Shown piece after piece: positions 27,084 to 35,820 of a DNA stretch of 64,000 bases. The notes below the pieces were generated by a model. The model was given only the letters and a program-made list of their open reading frames with translations. It was not told where the DNA came from and made no database searches. Both the position numbers and the translations under genes were made by a program. The stretch's first letter is position 1; each line of letters begins with the position of its first letter. The stretch is from JABDGM01 sp963738665 (GTDB lineage: Bacteria > Planctomycetota > Planctomycetia > Pirellulales > Lacipirellulaceae), in NCBI GenBank assembly GCA_963738665.1, contig CAVTXL010000016.1, forward strand, positions 434,001 through 498,000, given 5' to 3'.

Positions 27084-27950
27084 TTGCTGAGGATTTCAAC
27101 AAGCGTGGATCACACAGGTTTCCCGTACCAGAGCAAACTAACCCGTCGGACCCCATTCTCAATTGTGCAATCGGTGCCAGCCGTGGTTAAATTTGCTATT
27201 CGTTTCAACCTCGTCCAAGCATTGCTCTACCTGGCAGGTCGCCCCTTGCACGCGCCGAAATCGAAAAGTACGTCAAAAGTCACGAAGTCTGCAAAACTCA
27301 CGGCGAGCCATTTATCCGCCCGCTCCCTCGCGGCCATCCGGCCCCACATCTCCGCCGCGTGGGTCGCCCCACTCGCCAAAATCTTGCGACGGGTGCCCGT
27401 GCTCGTGCGGATCGCGGGGCGGCGGAAATCGAAGCATGGCGATCATCGGTTGGCGGCTGGAAAGGGTTATAGCATCATTAGCGTCAACAATTCGGGCAAC
27501 CCGTGGCAGTTCGTGCTGACGCTGCTGCACGAGCTGGCCCACGCCGAGGTCGCCCACGAGTGCGGAGCGAAAGCAGCTCCCCACGGCCGCGAGTGGAAAA
27601 CGGCCTTCCGCCGGCTGCTCACGGGCCATCTCGATCTGTTCCCGGCCGATCTACAGCCGGCCGTCGCCGATTACGCCCGCCACCCCCTTTACTCGACCTC
27701 CTCCCATCCGCAACTGGCGGCCGCCCTCCGCTGCCACGACACCACCGACCACCGCCCCACCGTCGCCGAGCTCGAAGACGGCGAGCAGTTCACCCTCGAC
27801 GGCCGGCTCGTGCTGACCAGGCAGCGCCTCCTTCGCAAGCGTTATCTCTGCACGGCCGCCGACGGAAAAGAATATCACGTCTCACCAGCCGCCCGGGTGC
27901 ACGGCGCCGATCATCAAGCCGACGGAATGGGCCGCGATTTGTTGTTGTGA
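27084..27950 (+). CDS. SprT-like zinc metallopeptidase-type protein
   Basis: A protein of up to 288 residues; the true start is uncertain because the first 75 residues look unstructured. The SprT-like core has HELAHAEVAH at about residues 149-158, followed by GAKAAPHGREWKTAFRRLL (third zinc ligand His about 167), the HExxH...H arrangement of SprT/Spartan proteins. The C-terminal part (YLCTAADGKEYHVSPAARVH) may form the small terminal domain but lacks the usual paired cysteines. A 5' fragment of a related gene lies at 25104-25220. Confidence 0.7.
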   Translation: MLRISTSVDHTGFPYQSKLTRRTPFSIVQSVPAVVKFAIRFNLVQALLYLAGRPLHAPKSKSTSKVTKSAKLTASHLSARSLAAIRPHISAAWVAPLAKILRRVPVLVRIAGRRKSKHGDHRLAAGKGYSIISVNNSGNPWQFVLTLLHELAHAEVAHECGAKAAPHGREWKTAFRRLLTGHLDLFPADLQPAVADYARHPLYSTSSHPQLAAALRCHDTTDHRPTVAELEDGEQFTLDGRLVLTRQRLLRKRYLCTAADGKEYHVSPAARVHGADHQADGMGRDLLL

Positions 27951-28148
27951 GTATGAACACGATCACCACGGATCGCACCGATTCCAAGGGTCCGGAAGGA
28001 GATCTCCTACTGCCTCACTCGTATCCGTGGGATCTTTGGTCAGTGTTTGTATTTCACCAGCGGCATCTCTACAATCGGCCATGTTGCCGGTACAATTGCA
28101 CCGGCCACACGGTCGCCTAACCACTCAGCTTCTTTGCGAGGTGCTGCA

Positions 28149-30098
28149 ATGACACTTCTCGGCAGTCGATCAACTGAGCGAGTGACGTGTGGTTCGCTCG
28201 GTCCGCAAGCGGAATTTATTTCGCGGAGCGAGATCACTTCGCTGCGCAAGTGGCTTGCCGCAGTCGTCGCGGCAATCACTCTGCTTACAATATCGTCGCC
28301 GCCAGCCGCGGCCCAAGGAGAAGCGGCGCAGTCAACCGCCCCACCCGCCGGCCCGGCCACCGAGGGCGTCGGCCTCGTGCGCAACGAGCCGGCCGCCTTT
28401 ACCGGCTACACGCTCCTCTCGCCGCTGCAGGGAAAAACGAGCTATCTGATGGATATGCAGGGCCGCGTCGTGAAGACCTGGACCACCGACCGCGTCCCAG
28501 CCAGTTCGGCATACCTGCTTCCAACGGGAAACCTGATTCGCGCCGGCGAGCAGGCCGATCTGCCTTGGAAGGTCGGCCCCGCCATCGGCGGCCGCGTGCA
28601 AGAGTTCAACTGGGACGGCGAGCTCATCTGGGACTTCACCTATTTCACCGAAAAATCTGTGCCCCATCACGATTACACGAAACTTCCGAACGGCAACGTG
28701 ATGCTGATCATCATCGAACGCAAGACGCCCGAAGAAGCGATCGCGGCCGGCCGCTTGCCCGAGACCGTCTCTGGCGGCGACATGAGCCTGGATGGGCTGG
28801 TGGAAATCAAGCCTACCGGCAAGACAACTGGCGAAGTCGTGTGGGAGTGGCACATGTGGGATCACCTCGTTCAGGATTACGATCCGACCAAGGCCAACTT
28901 TGGCGACGTGGCCGCCCATCCAGAACTGGTGGATATCAACTATGGCGCCGGAACAGCCGGCCGGCGGGCGCCGCAGCCGGGCGCGAATGATCGACAGATA
29001 GGCGCAGATGCAGCATCAGAACTCTCTCCCGCTGGGAGAGGGCAGGTCGCCACAGGCGACTCGCCGCGGCGAGGTGAGGGGGCAGCGGCGGACGGCAACA
29101 CACCCTCACCCCAACCCTCTCCCAGAGGGAGAGGGGGCCGTGGCCTGCGCGGCGGCCCGCCCCGACGCGGACCCGGCGGCGGTCGCAATAGCAACGATTG
29201 GACCCACACGAACGCCGTCTCGTACAACGCCGATCTCGACCAAATCATGATCAGCATTCACAACCACAGCGAGGTTTGGATCATCGATCACAGCACGACG
29301 ACGGCCGAGGCCGCCGGTCACGCCGGCGGCCGCAGCGGCCACGGCGGCGACATCCTCTACCGCTGGGGAAATCCCATCGTTTACCGCGCCGGCACGGCTG
29401 ACGACCAGCGACTGTTCGTCCAGCACAACGCCCACTGGATCCCCCAGGGCCTGCCCGGCGCGGGGCACCTGCTTGTCTTCAACAACGGACATCGCGGGGC
29501 AAGCGGTCAATATTCGAGCGTCGATGAAATTGTCCTTCCGGTCGACGACCAGGGCCGCTACACGCGCGAGCCCGGCCAGAAGTACGGGCCGGCCGAGGCC
29601 GTCTGGAGCTACACAGCCCCGAACCGGCCCGAGTTCTATTCGAGCTTCATCTCCGGCGCGATGCGTCTGCCGAACGGCAATACGCTGATTTGCAGCGGCG
29701 CGAACGGCATTATATTCGAGGTGACGTCCGCGAAAGAGGTCGTCTGGCAATACATGAATCCACCCCACAACCAACCCGCCAGCGAGCGCGGCGAAGGAGG
29801 AGACGGCGGCGGCCGCGGCGGCCGAGGAGGTGGAGCAAGCGTCGCTTTAGAAACCTCTCCCTCCGGGAGAGAGCAAGGTGAGAGCACAGCGACAGCCGGT
29901 AATGCTCCCTCACGCCAACCCTCTCCCTCTGGGAGAGGGGGTCGCGGTAACCGCGGTGGCGGCGGCGGACCAAATCCCAAGTCGCTCTTCCGCGCCTACC
30001 GCTACGGCCCCGACTTCCCCGGGCTGGCCGGCAAAGATTTGTCGCCTGGCAAGACACTAGAGGAACATGCCGCACCGCTGAGCAGTGAAGTTAAATGA
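28149..30098 (+). CDS. Arylsulfotransferase-like secreted protein with two in-frame palindromic insertions
   Basis: About 649 residues from the ATG at 28149 (preceded by GAGG). A hydrophobic segment (KWLAAVVAAITLLTISSPPA) serves as signal peptide or anchor. The body resembles the ASST (aryl-sulfate sulfotransferase) beta-propeller family: GYTLLSPLQGKTSYLMDMQG, VPHHDYTKLPNGNVML, IHNHSEVWIID, FVQHNAHWIP and GAMRLPNGNTLICSGANG. Two repeats of the GGGAGAGGG family interrupt the propeller at 29022-29136 and 29854-29940 but leave the frame open. Gly/Arg-rich linkers around them (GGPPRRGPGGGR; GGDGGGRGGRGGG) suggest tolerated surface loops. The gene has no close neighbours on its strand. Actual sulfotransferase activity is unproven. 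Confidence 0.7.
   Translation: MTLLGSRSTERVTCGSLGPQAEFISRSEITSLRKWLAAVVAAITLLTISSPPAAAQGEAAQSTAPPAGPATEGVGLVRNEPAAFTGYTLLSPLQGKTSYLMDMQGRVVKTWTTDRVPASSAYLLPTGNLIRAGEQADLPWKVGPAIGGRVQEFNWDGELIWDFTYFTEKSVPHHDYTKLPNGNVMLIIIERKTPEEAIAAGRLPETVSGGDMSLDGLVEIKPTGKTTGEVVWEWHMWDHLVQDYDPTKANFGDVAAHPELVDINYGAGTAGRRAPQPGANDRQIGADAASELSPAGRGQVATGDSPRRGEGAAADGNTPSPQPSPRGRGGRGLRGGPPRRGPGGGRNSNDWTHTNAVSYNADLDQIMISIHNHSEVWIIDHSTTTAEAAGHAGGRSGHGGDILYRWGNPIVYRAGTADDQRLFVQHNAHWIPQGLPGAGHLLVFNNGHRGASGQYSSVDEIVLPVDDQGRYTREPGQKYGPAEAVWSYTAPNRPEFYSSFISGAMRLPNGNTLICSGANGIIFEVTSAKEVVWQYMNPPHNQPASERGEGGDGGGRGGRGGGASVALETSPSGREQGESTATAGNAPSRQPSPSGRGGRGNRGGGGGPNPKSLFRAYRYGPDFPGLAGKDLSPGKTLEEHAAPLSSEVK
29022..29136. repeat. 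GGGAGAGGG-type palindromic element inside the ASST-like gene (copy 1)
   Basis: CTCTCTCCCGCTGGGAGAGG ... GGTGAGGGGGC ... CACCCTCACCCCAACCCTCT and CCCAGAGGGAGAGGG, about 115 bp, translated as SPAGRGQVATGDSPRRGEG and NTPSPQPSPRGRGG. The CACAGGCGACTCGCCGCGGC core is an extra module relative to the mfd copy. Confidence 0.75.
29854..29940. repeat. GGGAGAGGG-type palindromic element inside the ASST-like gene (copy 2)
   Basis: CCTCTCCCTCCGGGAGAGAG ... CTCCCTCACGCCAACCCTCT followed by CCCTCTGGGAGAGGG, translated as TSPSGREQGESTATAGNAPS and RQPSPSGRGG. It is read in the same orientation and frame as copy 1. Confidence 0.75.
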
Positions 30099-30289
30099 TT
30101 TGTTCGAAAGATCAAAATCGAGGTGTGATCGTGTCGAGAATACCTCGACAGCTTCAGTGGACCAAGCTTGCACTATCCGTTGTCCGAAAGTCCTGGGCTA
30201 TCGCATTCCGCCGGCAGCCAGCAGTATTAGCGCGACAGCCCGGCAACGGGGCCGCGTGCCTCGTGGGCATCTGGGCTGGGGCCATCTTC

Positions 30290-31090
30290 CTATTGGGTCG
30301 GGCCCATGACCGGGCTGGCATGTCCCGAGAGGCGTTGTAGCGACGATTGCAATGCGTCGGGCTGTTTCGAAGCGAGCGGCCCGAGCAGGACGGCAACTAG
30401 GAGTGCGACACCGAGGCCGGGCACCAGGATTTTTCGTCGAGGCACCGCGAAGGGTTCCTGCTGGGCAGAGGAGTACAACAGCCTTGGATCGAACGCCAGT
30501 AGTGCGGCAAAGGCCCCGAGCGTGATCGCCGCTTCGACGGCGCCAATCGCGGCGTGCGCTGGCATCATGGCAGAGAGCGTCTTGCCGAGCGGAAAGCCGC
30601 CGCCAACGGCCAGTTCCAGGGAGCAGAGGGCGGCGGAAAGCACGACCGACGCCCAGCCGGCGATTGCGGCTCCTAGAAGTTGGCCACCGGTCCCCTGCAC
30701 CCGGCGCCTGATCGACGCGTAAGTCAAATAACCGGCGCCGGACCCGACGATCGCCATGTTGAGGACGTTTGCGCCCAGCGCCAGCAGGCCGCCGTCGTGG
30801 AAAACGCATTGCACGACAATCACGGCCGTCACAGCCAACATGCCGGCCCAGGGGCCCAAAATGATTCCGACGAGTGCGCCCCCGAGCAAGTGCCCCGACG
30901 TGCCGTTGGCAATTGGGAAATTGAGCATCTGGGCAGCGAAGACTCCGGCTGCCGCGACTGGCAGGAGAGTCCGCATTCGCTCCTTGGGCTCCTGATTGGA
31001 GCGTTTTTTTGCATAGACGACGATGGCGGTCGAAACCGCGCCGGCGGCGAGGCTCGTTGGCAGATCGAGTATATGTCCTGGGATATGCAT
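30290..31090 (-). CDS. CbiM/NikM-type energy-coupling-factor permease (nickel or cobalt uptake)
   Basis: A 266-residue membrane protein of the CbiM/NikM family. It opens with MHIPGHILDLPTSLAAG; the first residues Met-His-Ile-Pro form the N-terminal metal-site motif of these S components. LNFPIANGTSGHLLGGALVG and VVQCVFHDGGLLALGANVLN are the other family motifs, with six or seven helices. Its place as last gene of the [NiFe]-hydrogenase block points to nickel as substrate. No CbiO ATPase or CbiQ partner is in the window, so these must be encoded elsewhere. GGAG lies seven bases before the ATG. Confidence 0.85.
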   Translation of the reverse strand: MHIPGHILDLPTSLAAGAVSTAIVVYAKKRSNQEPKERMRTLLPVAAAGVFAAQMLNFPIANGTSGHLLGGALVGIILGPWAGMLAVTAVIVVQCVFHDGGLLALGANVLNMAIVGSGAGYLTYASIRRRVQGTGGQLLGAAIAGWASVVLSAALCSLELAVGGGFPLGKTLSAMMPAHAAIGAVEAAITLGAFAALLAFDPRLLYSSAQQEPFAVPRRKILVPGLGVALLVAVLLGPLASKQPDALQSSLQRLSGHASPVMGPTQ

Positions 31091-31159
31091 GGCAGTCTCC
31101 TTCTATTGACGTCTGGAATGTTGGCTGAATCTGCCGGGGCAGTTAAAGCTGCGGTACAG

Positions 31160-31883
31160 TTATCGCGCTAAAGTTGTTGCGCTCGCTTGTAAAGGACTGG
31201 GCGAGCCGTTGGTCGCCCGACAGTTGGCATGCCGGCCAGCCAGTAGATCGATCCACTGGTCCAGTCCGCGGCCCGTTTTGGCACTTGTCTCGAGCACCTT
31301 CATTCCCGGCCGCACGGCCCCAATGTTGGCCAAGGCGGCTGAACGGTCGAATTCCACTGCGTCGGCGAGATCGATTTTGGTAATGATGGCCACATCGGCG
31401 GTATGGAAGATCGTGGGATACTTGAGGGGCTTGTCTTCTCCTTCGGTCACGGAAAACAAGACCCCGCGGAGGTCTTCGCCCAGGTCGAACGTGGCCGGAC
31501 AGACCAGGTTGCCGACGTTTTCGATAAAGAGAAAATCGAGCTGCCCGACGTCCCATTCGTCAAGCGCCTGCCGGACCATATCGGCTTCCAGGTGACAAAC
31601 GGTGCCGGTGACGATTTGCTTGACGGGCACTTCGGCCCGTCTCAGCCGGCGGGCGTCATTTTCGGTCGCCAAATCACCGACGAGGGCCGCGACGCGGTAG
31701 CGGCCACGGAGCTCGGCGAGCGTTCGCTCTAAGAAGCGCCGTTTTGCCGCTGCCGGGACTCGACACCAGGCTGACGACGCAAGTGCCGGCCGCTTGAAAG
31801 CTTGTCCGCAGCGCGCGAGCCACCACATCGTTCTGCTTGAGAATCTTCGTTCGCACTTCGACCAGTCGCGTTTGTTCGTTCAT
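31160..31883 (-). CDS. hypB: Hydrogenase nickel insertion GTPase HypB (frameshifted)
   Basis: HypB supplies nickel to the hydrogenase large subunit precursor in a GTP-dependent way together with HypA. The first frame starts at the ATG at 31883 (MNEQTRLVEVRTKILKQND) and contains the P-loop SSPGSGKT; near 31730 the frame shifts by one base (an extra A on the coding strand) and continues ERTLAELRGRYRVAALVGD, CHLEADMVRQAL, ENVGNLVCPATFDLGE, ITKIDLADAVEFD to the stop at 31160. The N-terminus lacks a His-rich nickel store. The ATG overlaps the hypA stop by four bases. Both halves are well conserved, so an assembly indel is likely. Confidence 0.85.
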
Positions 31884-32224
31884 GCGTCGATTTCCAAAGC
31901 AGTTAGCTCGAGTTCGTTGCCGCTGAGCAACTTGTCGGTCAAGGTTCCGCATGTCGGACAGCGGAGCGGAAGCCATGTCTCGAGTTGACGCTCACCATTG
32001 CAGGACGGGCAATAGATCGTGATCGGCATTTCCTCGACGACCAAGCGGCACTCGGCCAGCGCGGTCCCGTCGCAGGCCAGCTCGAAGGCCGAGGCCAGGG
32101 CGGCCGGCACGACACCAGACAGGGGTCCCAGCCTGACATGCACGGCCCGCAGCCGCGCCTGGCGGCGGGTCGCCTCTTCGCCAGCCTGATCGAGGATGCT
32201 CATGGCGATCGACAGCTCGTGCAT
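31880..32224 (-). CDS. hypA: Hydrogenase nickel chaperone HypA
   Basis: About 114 residues from the ATG at 32224. It starts MHELSIAMSILDQAGEEA, where His2 and Glu3 bind nickel in the family, and has the zinc site CPSCNGERQLETWLPLRCPTCG. It works with HypB on nickel delivery. The open frame extends further upstream, but the MHEL start is diagnostic. The start A is shared with the stop of a 47-residue gene (TAATG), and the stop overlaps hypB (ATGA), so the three are translationally coupled. Confidence 0.93.
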   Translation of the reverse strand: MHELSIAMSILDQAGEEATRRQARLRAVHVRLGPLSGVVPAALASAFELACDGTALAECRLVVEEMPITIYCPSCNGERQLETWLPLRCPTCGTLTDKLLSGNELELTALEIDA

Positions 32225-32367
32225 TACATGCGCTCGATTTTCATGTAGCGGATAAAGTCGGGTCCGTAATAAACGGCCGCGGCGACGAATCCAACTAGGG
32301 CTGCCACGCCGACGACGGCCAAGCCGAGCTGCGCCGTCGACTTGGCGCATTTCGCTCGGTGCGGCAT
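32224..32367 (-). CDS. 47-residue membrane peptide, DUF6893-like
   Basis: A short frame from the ATG at 32367: a basic start (MPHRAKCAKS), one helix (LGLAVVGVAALVGFVAAAVY), then YGPDFIRYMKIERM and TAA. Small proteins with one helix and a final PD-x-x-RY-x-KI-x-x-M pattern occur beside group 1h hydrogenase genes in actinobacteria (DUF6893 as I recall it). The stop codon shares its last base with the hypA start, strong evidence for real translation. It may anchor or guide the otherwise soluble hydrogenase to the membrane; that is inference. Confidence 0.7.
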   Translation of the reverse strand: MPHRAKCAKSTAQLGLAVVGVAALVGFVAAAVYYGPDFIRYMKIERM

Positions 32368-32440
32368 GCCATTGTGCGCGGCATCGCTGTCACTTTTTCC
32401 AGTAGTCCAGTTTGCATACGAAAACTCCGATTCAACTTGG

Positions 32441-32998
32441 TTATGATTGCATTGCGGCCGTCGCCGCGTGTTCTTCGGCAGTTCGAGACGCAGTGGCTGG
32501 CTGGCCGATTTGTGGTTCGGCGATCAGGGATTCAATCATTTCAATGGCCGGGTCGACGGCGGCGGCCACCGACGGGCTGAGCCCGCCCAGGCCTTGCGCC
32601 TCGTCGCCGGTCGCCTCGGGCTCGCAGGCCACGAGCACGACTCGATCAACCTGCCCGCCCATGGCCTGCGCCGTGCGCAACACTTTCGCCGGGTCCAAAT
32701 CATGCAGATCGAACATGGGCATGGCCGGCCTCTCCGTCGACGCGCCGCCGACGCTTGGTTCGATTAAGTACAGCGTCCCCGGCCGCTGTCCGTGCGAGGC
32801 AGTGTCGACGAGAATCACCAGATCATACCCATCAAGCAGGGCGAACACGAGATCGATGCCGCGAATGCCGATGTCGACGACTTTGACGCCGGCTGGCTGC
32901 GGCCGGCGGGCGAGCCGCCGTACGACCTCAACGCCAAAGGCGTCGTCGCCGAGAAAGATGTTGCCGATGCCGGCCACCAAAATCCGCTTGCCGTTCAT
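32441..32998 (-). CDS. Hydrogenase maturation protease
   Basis: A 185-residue endopeptidase of the HyaD/HybD/HupD family, which removes the C-terminal extension of the large subunit after nickel insertion. The start ILVAGIGNIFLGDDAFGVEV is the family signature; VVDIGIRGIDLVFALLDGYD and ILVDTASHGQRPG follow. The large subunit encoded at 36738-38540 still carries its extension after Cys-x-x-His, so a substrate is present. The ATG overlaps the stop of the upstream gene by four bases. The Ala-rich C-terminus (ATASRTAEEHAATAAM) is extra. Confidence 0.9.
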   Translation of the reverse strand: MNGKRILVAGIGNIFLGDDAFGVEVVRRLARRPQPAGVKVVDIGIRGIDLVFALLDGYDLVILVDTASHGQRPGTLYLIEPSVGGASTERPAMPMFDLHDLDPAKVLRTAQAMGGQVDRVVLVACEPEATGDEAQGLGGLSPSVAAAVDPAIEMIESLIAEPQIGQPATASRTAEEHAATAAMQS

Positions 32999-33324
32999 GG
33001 CGCACCTCCCGGCGACGGTTCCAGCGGTTCGATTTCATCGACGAGGAAAAAGAAGCGATGGCCCGGCTGACGGAGAGAGCCCAAGTCGCGGCCCGGGTCG
33101 TCGTCGATCGTGACGGCCAGGTAGATGCGGCCTTCGTAGTCCTGTTCAATCGAATCAATCGTCGCGGCCTTGCCGGCCAGGGCGATGTCGAAGATGTCCG
33201 CACGCTGTCGCGGGGCGAGCCGTACGCTGTCGCCGGCACGCAGCTCGTTGCGACCGACGTGAATGCATTCCAATTGCCGTCGATCGGTATCGAACAACCA
33301 ATCGCTCACTTTGGCAGCGTTCAT
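32995..33324 (-). CDS. Conserved hydrogenase-cluster protein, unknown function
   Basis: A 109-residue soluble protein with GDSVRLAPRQRADIFDIALAG and TIDSIEQDYEGRIYLAVTID and DDPGRDLGSLRQPGHRFFF. I recognise the same pattern from group 1h hydrogenase clusters of actinobacteria, where no function is assigned. A small beta-barrel is plausible from the alternating hydrophobic pattern. It overlaps both neighbours by four bases (ATGA), so its dose is tied to the protease. Confidence 0.75.
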   Translation of the reverse strand: MNAAKVSDWLFDTDRRQLECIHVGRNELRAGDSVRLAPRQRADIFDIALAGKAATIDSIEQDYEGRIYLAVTIDDDPGRDLGSLRQPGHRFFFLVDEIEPLEPSPGGAP

Positions 33325-34398
33325 GGCAACGCTCCTTCGGCCGAGGCTTCTGTTGCGATTTGAACACGGCGCAGTCTACCGTGCATTCGGGCTAGCGTCT
33401 CGCCGTCGAGCGAATCGGTGCGCTGCAAAAGTCGGCGGGCGGCTTGCTCGACCGCTGCCATTTCGGACTTTTCGTCGTCGGTCAGCGTCAAAACGCGGAG
33501 CGTCAGAATTTCATCGATTTCGGTGGCGTCGAACAGGTCGCCGGGGCTTTCGGCGGCAATCTGCGGGTAGTCGTAGAGGATGATCGGCGCGGCCAGCATG
33601 TTGTTTCGCTGGCCAGCATCGCCGACAAGCACCGGCCAGAGGCCCTGGTTTTTGCACGCGTCTGCAAAGTTTTGCAGCCGCTGTGGCGGGTCGATCGCGG
33701 AGACAAACTGGCCCTGCATGAGCGAAAGGATCGCGTGGGTCGACGCGAACGAGTGGAGCTGAGCCCGGTCGCGCGTGGCTTGCATCAAATCAGGAAACGG
33801 CGTGTCGTTGAGTATCGTCATGGTCAATGTGTATACGCCAGTGTCGAGCTGCGTTGCTCGGATGTCGATCGCGCCCTGAATCGTCTGTTGAACGCGCAAG
33901 TACGCCGACGTACCTTCCCTCTTCATCACACACGCCCTCGTGCCAGAGGCGCTCGGGAAATTGAAACGCCTGGCGCCGGGGTGCCGCTACCAGCTCGGCG
34001 AGCGGCACGCCGCTGAGACAGATTTCTCGCTCGGCCGCTTCTTGCCAGTTGTGAAATGACTCGTTGCCGACCTGCAGTTGCTCGACAGAGCGATACGCCG
34101 GCTCATCGCTGCCGGGCCAGCCGGTGATTGGTGGGATGAGTTCGCCGACGCTGCGTTCGATCAGGTGTAAAAAACGGACCCGGATGTCCAATGTCGCGTT
34201 TTTCTCGATTTCGAGCAGGCACTCCATTTGCAGTTGGCACGCGTCGTCTTCGTGAGACCCGCTCCACGCTCTTGGATAGACGCCGCCAAACGTCCAGCGC
34301 TGCACGTTTTTGAGCGACGGTCGATAGGGGTATAGAATGTATCCCTCGTACATGACCGCGGCGGCAAGCGCGTCGATGTTGGATGGAGCCGTGCTCAT
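33321..34398 (-). CDS. Conserved hydrogenase-cluster protein, unknown function (frameshifted)
   Basis: About 358 residues if one base is corrected. The N-terminal frame from the ATG at 34398 reads NIDALAAAVMYEGYILYPYR, WTFGGVYPRAW and ECLLEIEKNATLDIRVRFLH; near 33930 it shifts (one extra A in GGAAGG) to TSAYLRVQQTIQGAIDIRAT, LNDTPFPDLMQATRDRAQLH, STHAILSLMQGQFVSAIDPP. Proteins with this YEGYxLYPYR start accompany group 1h hydrogenases in other phyla; the role is unknown. It has a four-base overlap on each side. Confidence 0.7.
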
Positions 34399-35072
34399 GC
34401 AAGTCGCGCCACGTAAACGAGTTCCTCTTTGCTGGCCTGGTCGAGCAGTTGTGCAATGGCCTGCTCCCAAGTTGGTAGACCGCTGTGCCGCTTGTATGCC
34501 AACAGCCGATCGAAGACGTCCTTCGGCAGGTCGAGCCAGGCGGTGTGCGGGTAGTACGCGTTCATCATGTTGCGCCACACACGGATCGGCAGCCGATAGC
34601 GGGCCTGTTTGTCCCAGGGGATTTGCGCAGCTTGGAGTGCGCCGGAACTGCTGGAATAAAAAATCGTCCCGCTGAATAGCAAGCACAGCGGCACATCGCC
34701 GTCTTCGACTGCGTCGAAGTACTTTACCGCGGCCAAATTGAAATCGTACGTGCATGGCACGGGCAGGGCGAAACGCGTGGTGCCGGTGAAGCCGGGTACG
34801 TTCGCCGTCACATGCGTCCAAAGGATGCTGCGGAGCGTGCGGTCCCACTCTTGCGGCTGACCGAATTGGTCGGATAGCTGCTCTTGCTCGGACGATGTGT
34901 AATGCCGGCGCGTGGATTCGATCTGAAACTGGCAGCGCAGCAAGACGGAGTGAATGGCTGGTTGGCCATCCGTGACGAGGTGCAGATGGAATGAAAGCGT
35001 CGGCGTGGCGGCCGCCGACACGACTTCGACTGCGGCGACGGTAAAGTCAAGATTTGGCGCCGTGGGTTCCAT
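34395..35072 (-). CDS. DUF6084 family protein of the hydrogenase cluster
   Basis: A 225-residue soluble protein. LRCQFQIESTRRHYTSSEQE, FTGTTRFALPVPCTYDFNLA and YFDAVEDGDVPLCLLFSGTI are the recognisable family segments (DUF6084 from memory); the second half contains RYRLPIRVWRNMMNAYYPHT. The fold appears beta-rich. No catalytic residues are evident. It is known to me only from group 1h hydrogenase neighbourhoods, so a role in assembly or electron transfer is inferred from context. Its stop overlaps the next start by four bases. Confidence 0.75.
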   Translation of the reverse strand: MEPTAPNLDFTVAAVEVVSAAATPTLSFHLHLVTDGQPAIHSVLLRCQFQIESTRRHYTSSEQEQLSDQFGQPQEWDRTLRSILWTHVTANVPGFTGTTRFALPVPCTYDFNLAAVKYFDAVEDGDVPLCLLFSGTIFYSSSSGALQAAQIPWDKQARYRLPIRVWRNMMNAYYPHTAWLDLPKDVFDRLLAYKRHSGLPTWEQAIAQLLDQASKEELVYVARLA

Positions 35073-35127
35073 GCGATTTCTGGGTGTTTGGTTGCTTCGT
35101 TCGCTGCGTCGTTACGTGCACGCGATT

Positions 35128-35781
35128 TCACCGTGCTGTGCGTTGTCGTCTGCGACCCGCCGTGGCGGCCCGCTCATCGAGGCTCGTGAAGTAGCGCCGG
35201 ATTTGCTGCCATACCTCTTCGCCGCCTGAAAAACCGCGCCAGTTCGTGCGAATCAGCCCGATCAATTTGTAGCATTCGTCGACCGGCACGCGATAGGCAT
35301 TGCGGGCGCCGTCGATGCGGTTCACGATGAGCGCTTGGACGTCGTCCTCCAATTCTCGCAACGTTTGATTCTCACTCACGATCTGGGCCCAATCGCCGTC
35401 GTCGATCGCAGCTTCCGTGGCCCCGCCCGGGCTGGGATACATGGCCACGACTTTTCCCGTCGAACTGCGGCGAAACAAGAACGCCAGGCCAACTGGTATG
35501 TCCAACATTCGCCATGCCTGGTCGCTTACGCCGGCGTTTGCCAATTTGTCGATCGGCTTTGGCACGCGGCGAAATTTGGCGTCCGCCTGGTAACCGAACA
35601 ACACGCAGCAACTGGTGCACGCGCACAGCAGGCGGCCCGTGGCTGATTCGACCAGGTGCTCGTGCCCGTCGGCTAACTCTTCGCTACAGATTTCGCAGCG
35701 CTCAACGGCCGGCGGCCGCGTGACGAACCGCCGCAAGGAACTCGTCCAGGCAGGCACGGATGTTTCGAGACCGACGCTCAT
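35128..35781 (-). CDS. DUF5947 family protein of the hydrogenase cluster
   Basis: A 217-residue protein with two cysteine pairs, CEICSEELADGHEHLV and LLCACTSCCVLFGY, which could bind zinc or an iron-sulfur cluster. The rest matches DUF5947 as I recall it: LDIPVGLAFLFRRSSTGKVV, MYPSPGGATEAAIDDGDWAQ and VPVDECYKLIGLIRTNWRGF. The family is a regular companion of group 1h hydrogenases and has no assigned function. It begins 39 bp after the preceding small gene. Confidence 0.78.
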   Translation of the reverse strand: MSVGLETSVPAWTSSLRRFVTRPPAVERCEICSEELADGHEHLVESATGRLLCACTSCCVLFGYQADAKFRRVPKPIDKLANAGVSDQAWRMLDIPVGLAFLFRRSSTGKVVAMYPSPGGATEAAIDDGDWAQIVSENQTLRELEDDVQALIVNRIDGARNAYRVPVDECYKLIGLIRTNWRGFSGGEEVWQQIRRYFTSLDERAATAGRRRQRTAR

Positions 35782-35820
35782 CGTTCACTTCACTGAGTAT
35801 TCGTTGACCGGTTCTTGCGC

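Noticed and set aside
26885..27190. 101-codon frame before the SprT-like gene
   Set aside because: Overlaps the SprT frame start region, with no recognisable motif or start signal; not strong enough to list as a gene.
30085..30340. Short plus-strand frames after the arylsulfotransferase-like gene
   Set aside because: They overlap the end of the CbiM gene on the other strand and lack features.
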